From Pelobates cultripes (Eukaryota > Chordata > Amphibia > Anura > Pelobatidae), in assembly GCA_933207985.1 (NCBI GenBank), contig OW240916.1, forward strand, positions 319,255,614 to 319,319,613: a stretch of DNA of 64,000 nucleotides, written 5' to 3'. Every line of letters begins with the position of its first letter. The stretch's first letter is position 1. A program made the position numbers and the translations under genes. Shown in pieces: positions 61,258 to 64,000 of the stretch. Under the pieces are notes generated by a model that saw nothing but the letters and a program-made list of their open reading frames with translations, had not been told where the DNA came from and did no database searches.

Positions 61258-63300
61258 CTAGACAGAAAAGAGAAAGCACACAGAGCAGCATTAGGATTGT
61301 AAATTGACCATGAGGCTGGAACTGCCCTTCCCCAATTCATTATGGAGATCATTTAAAATACAAATTTGTTACATATCCAACGTACAAATAACAGGTAGTC
61401 GTTTTAAAAGCGTGTACTGCCCATGCAAGGCTGGATCCCTAAATTCTAAAATAATGCCATTTCAGTGTTCTGGAGTCTTCTGGCTAGTTACATGATCTTC
61501 AGAATCTCTTAATGGTAATATCTTCTTTATGGATACTCCAGAATTTGGCAGCTAAGACATGCATGCATTTTGTAGATCTACAAACAGCCTACAAAAGATG
61601 CAGATCTCGCCTGCATCCTTTGCAAGCCTTCCCATTGTAACCACACCCAGACTTTATGTGGCTGTCCAATCACAAACTTCCCAATGCAGCTCAATGAGAA
61701 GTCTTTGCAAAGTATGCTCTGTGCAATTGCTGCCTCTTGAGTTTAGTTCCACTGAGCTAAATAAACCAGGGACAGGACAAGTTTGTCGGCTTTGGAAAAA
61801 AAACAAAAAAAAAACAAACTATCCAATTCAGCTTTTTGGGCTAAAATTTGAGATTCAGTTTGACATTTCCGAGCAATTCATACTTTAGCGAATAACCAGC
61901 ATAGTGTTATAATATAACCAGCAAGCAGTAGTTGCTTATAAGGACGGTCTTAAAACACATATTGCCTTAGTACACGGTCTCAGAAAACTCTCTTCTTTAA
62001 TTCCAGTGGACATCTGTGCAATCACAGGCTATCCACACGAGACACTGCCAAAGCCAAACATAGGGAAAGTCAATATGTATCTGTGCCCTTTGATGCACAA
62101 TACGATACAAGATTCCCCAGGAAAACGAATGTAACATTTGATGATTGCACATAGGATTACGTGTAAGTACCTCCAATTTCCCAAATGACTTTAAATCGTA
62201 ATTGAATGAAAACACAATTTATTGAAATCCTTTCTGGAAAATGTTATTTGCACAGATATTAATATTTTTAGAGCTTTTTTTCCCCATCTCGTATTTGGCC
62301 AACATTTGGTTTATTAATATGCACCCAACATTACAATCAAAGAAAACTGCTCGGAATATAGACTTGCTATTATGCTAAGCAAGCTGCTGGTCCGTTGGGG
62401 ATTTTATGAATTACCAATCAGTATAAGCGTGAAGTTGCATTTATTGACTCCAACCCTGTCCACATAGTGGAGCATGCTGGTCCCAGCATGAAGACAACTC
62501 ATTCTACAAACCAAGGAATTGATTATTTGTAAGAACTAAATAAAATACATTGGACGTCTTAAGATAATTCGCTTTTCTGTCATATGCATGACAGCAAAGA
62601 AAAAAACAAAACAAAAAAACCAAAGCATAAAAATGGTAAAAGTTACTTCAGAAAACAAAAACATTAAGAATAATCCCTATCGACACATAAATCAGATAGC
62701 AAAAGTTGTCAAGACTATAAATTAATAACACGTTTATGCATTGATTACAGAGCCAAAGTCTCTGAAACAGGCTGCCCCTTCTACATCGCAATCAGTTTGA
62801 GTGGATGAAAAGGCAAGCTACACATTTAGAGACAAATAACCGCACACAAAAAGAAATTCATTCTGGTTTATTTGTAGATCCTTAAAAGACAGGAGATGCT
62901 CAGAGGGTAAGAGAGACACTTTCACGAAGGGTAATAATACAACCATGAATTAAACATGTCAGTGCCATAAATCTCAGCTCAGTAATCCATTAAGGTAAAC
63001 ATCATTTCAACATATAGTTTGATTTGCGGATGTCGTGTAAAATCAGTATGTTTCCATTGTAAAACTGCAGCTTTGCTGGAGGCCCAATTATCATAGCCTA
63101 CAGAAGAAAAGTATTATGACACGTTCTTACAGAGCTGCACACAAGTATGTGGCTTGTGGTTAAACAGTTACATGAAATGTCTGTTCACAGTGGTTGAGAT
63201 GTAATACAGAACACTAAGGTGGATGATTAAATCAAGTTATTACGAAGGAATGGCTACTGGGTGCAGCGAACATGACTTGAGTGCCAGTGGGTGCAAAATT
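61258..63300. other. AP3B1 intron, unassigned
   Basis: Intron above the exon at 61075. No further AP3B1 exon, named repeat or RNA gene recognised. Confidence 0.45.
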
Positions 63301-63304
63301 CACA

Positions 63305-63430
63305 ATTAATTACAATTACTTATATAGCGCCAACATATTACGCAACACTGTACAATAGGTCAAGCAAGGCAAACAGTGAGTTCTAACAAAACATGTTTGA
63401 CATTCAGGAGTAGTTGACCCTGCCTAAAGT
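63305..63430 (-). repeat. Interspersed repeat fragment (tatatagcgccaacatatta)
   Basis: The stretch around 63320-63360 (ttatatagcgccaacatatt, acgcaacactgtacaat) resembles a common amphibian LINE/LTR-derived repeat end; it is short. Orientation is a guess. Confidence 0.35.
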
Positions 63431-63872
63431 ATGGAACAACGAGGCACATAGAATAAGGAATCACACTGGATGTAAAGCTGTAAACCAGATTCAGATTTAA
63501 GCCTAAACAATAGAAACTTCTTCAGATCTCATGAGTCCTGTATACAGTTCCACTTACTCCTCTACGCAGGTTAGAAGTCAGAATATGAGCCTGACTGCAC
63601 TGCAACTACCGAAAGCAAATCCCTAATTTAAAGCTTGAAAGCCTTCAAAGTCTGAGTATATTCAGCAGCCTGGGTCCGTCTTGCTCGGCACTCTGCAATA
63701 CATTTTGGATTGTAAATCCCATTACTCTCAGAAACCATATGGCCAGCCATTGATAAATGGTGAAACATACCCAGCTCTTTCTCCTGTGTAAGGACAGGTT
63801 TATTTGGAGTGCTAATATCGTTTTAAGAAATAAATATATAAATAATCATAAAGATATACTATATATTTTATT

Positions 63873-64000
63873 ACCTTTACTAAAGTTATAGGTCTGCTCT
63901 CCAGTTTGGGCATGGCCACAATGTCCCAGATTTGTAAGTGTTGCACTATCCGTCCCCCATTACCACCTCCAGTGGACCCGTTTTGGAGGCACTGTAACAT
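63873..64000 (-). other. Unrecognised open segment running off the window edge
   Basis: The minus strand is open from the edge to about 63812. The first 42 residues (beginning MLQCLQNGSTGGGNGGRIVQ, later DIVAMPKLESRPITLVK) end at an AAAG|gtaataa donor-like site at 63872/63873. It does not match the AP3B1 protein expected upstream of LVAGSVV. It could be a dispersed repeat or an exon-like coincidence. Confidence 0.3.

Noticed and set aside
1..64000. CRISPR arrays, prokaryotic operons, tRNA or rRNA genes
   Set aside because: The tandem repeats present have no spacer structure; the only host gene is a split vertebrate gene. I saw no cloverleaf or rRNA-like segment.

Overview
The window is vertebrate nuclear DNA, most likely from a frog. 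It is AT-rich, gene-poor and full of microsatellites. It carries CR1/L2-type LINEs, Tc1/mariner elements and many TTAA-flanked foldback elements that look like the amphibian T2-type MITEs. The organism call rests on repeat content and on the one gene, and I cannot name a species.

The only host gene I can support is AP3B1 (beta-3A subunit of the AP-3 adaptor complex), on the minus strand. Eleven distinct internal exons lie between 61257 and 3711, each with splice-site dinucleotides and compatible phases. Joined, they total 1362 bp (454 codons) of the N-terminal trunk, from the segment containing [10 protein letters not shown] to the one ending NVEIIES. The first exons lie beyond 64000 and the hinge and ear exons lie before position 1. 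Everything else is intron, mostly transposon-derived.

Layout from 1 to 64000: an antisense CR1 LINE fragment (1558-2995); exons at 3711, 5642 and 9534 with a Tc1 remnant and a complete TTAA-flanked MITE between them; two minisatellites (48-bp unit at 12981, 38-bp unit at 15446); a CR1 copy split by a 1.65-kb L1-like insertion (18615-21190); exons at 24957, 29967 and 31541; a 0.9-kb near-perfect palindrome (31788-32683); a 5.6-kb block with four exons and a Tc1/mariner element (33248-38868); 11.6 kb without AP3B1 exons (38871-50513); a 100-bp run of N; the same 5.6-kb block again (50614-56244); and the remaining upstream intron and exon (56247-64000).

The main finding concerns the assembly. 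The block at 33248-38868 recurs at 50614-56244 directly after the N run. Flanking intron and exons are essentially identical, while the transposon inside differs. Beyond the transposon's right end the two copies part: one continues into AP3B1 intron, the other enters the middle of a MITE whose left part is absent from the left flank. The simplest reading is two overlapping contigs that were not merged, with the left contig leaving the AP3B1 locus inside the transposon. If so, 38871-50513 belongs elsewhere and the four repeated exons are one set. The repeated exons total 378 bp and keep frame, so a gene predictor could accept a false 126-residue duplication.

I see no prokaryotic system, CRISPR array, rRNA or tRNA gene.
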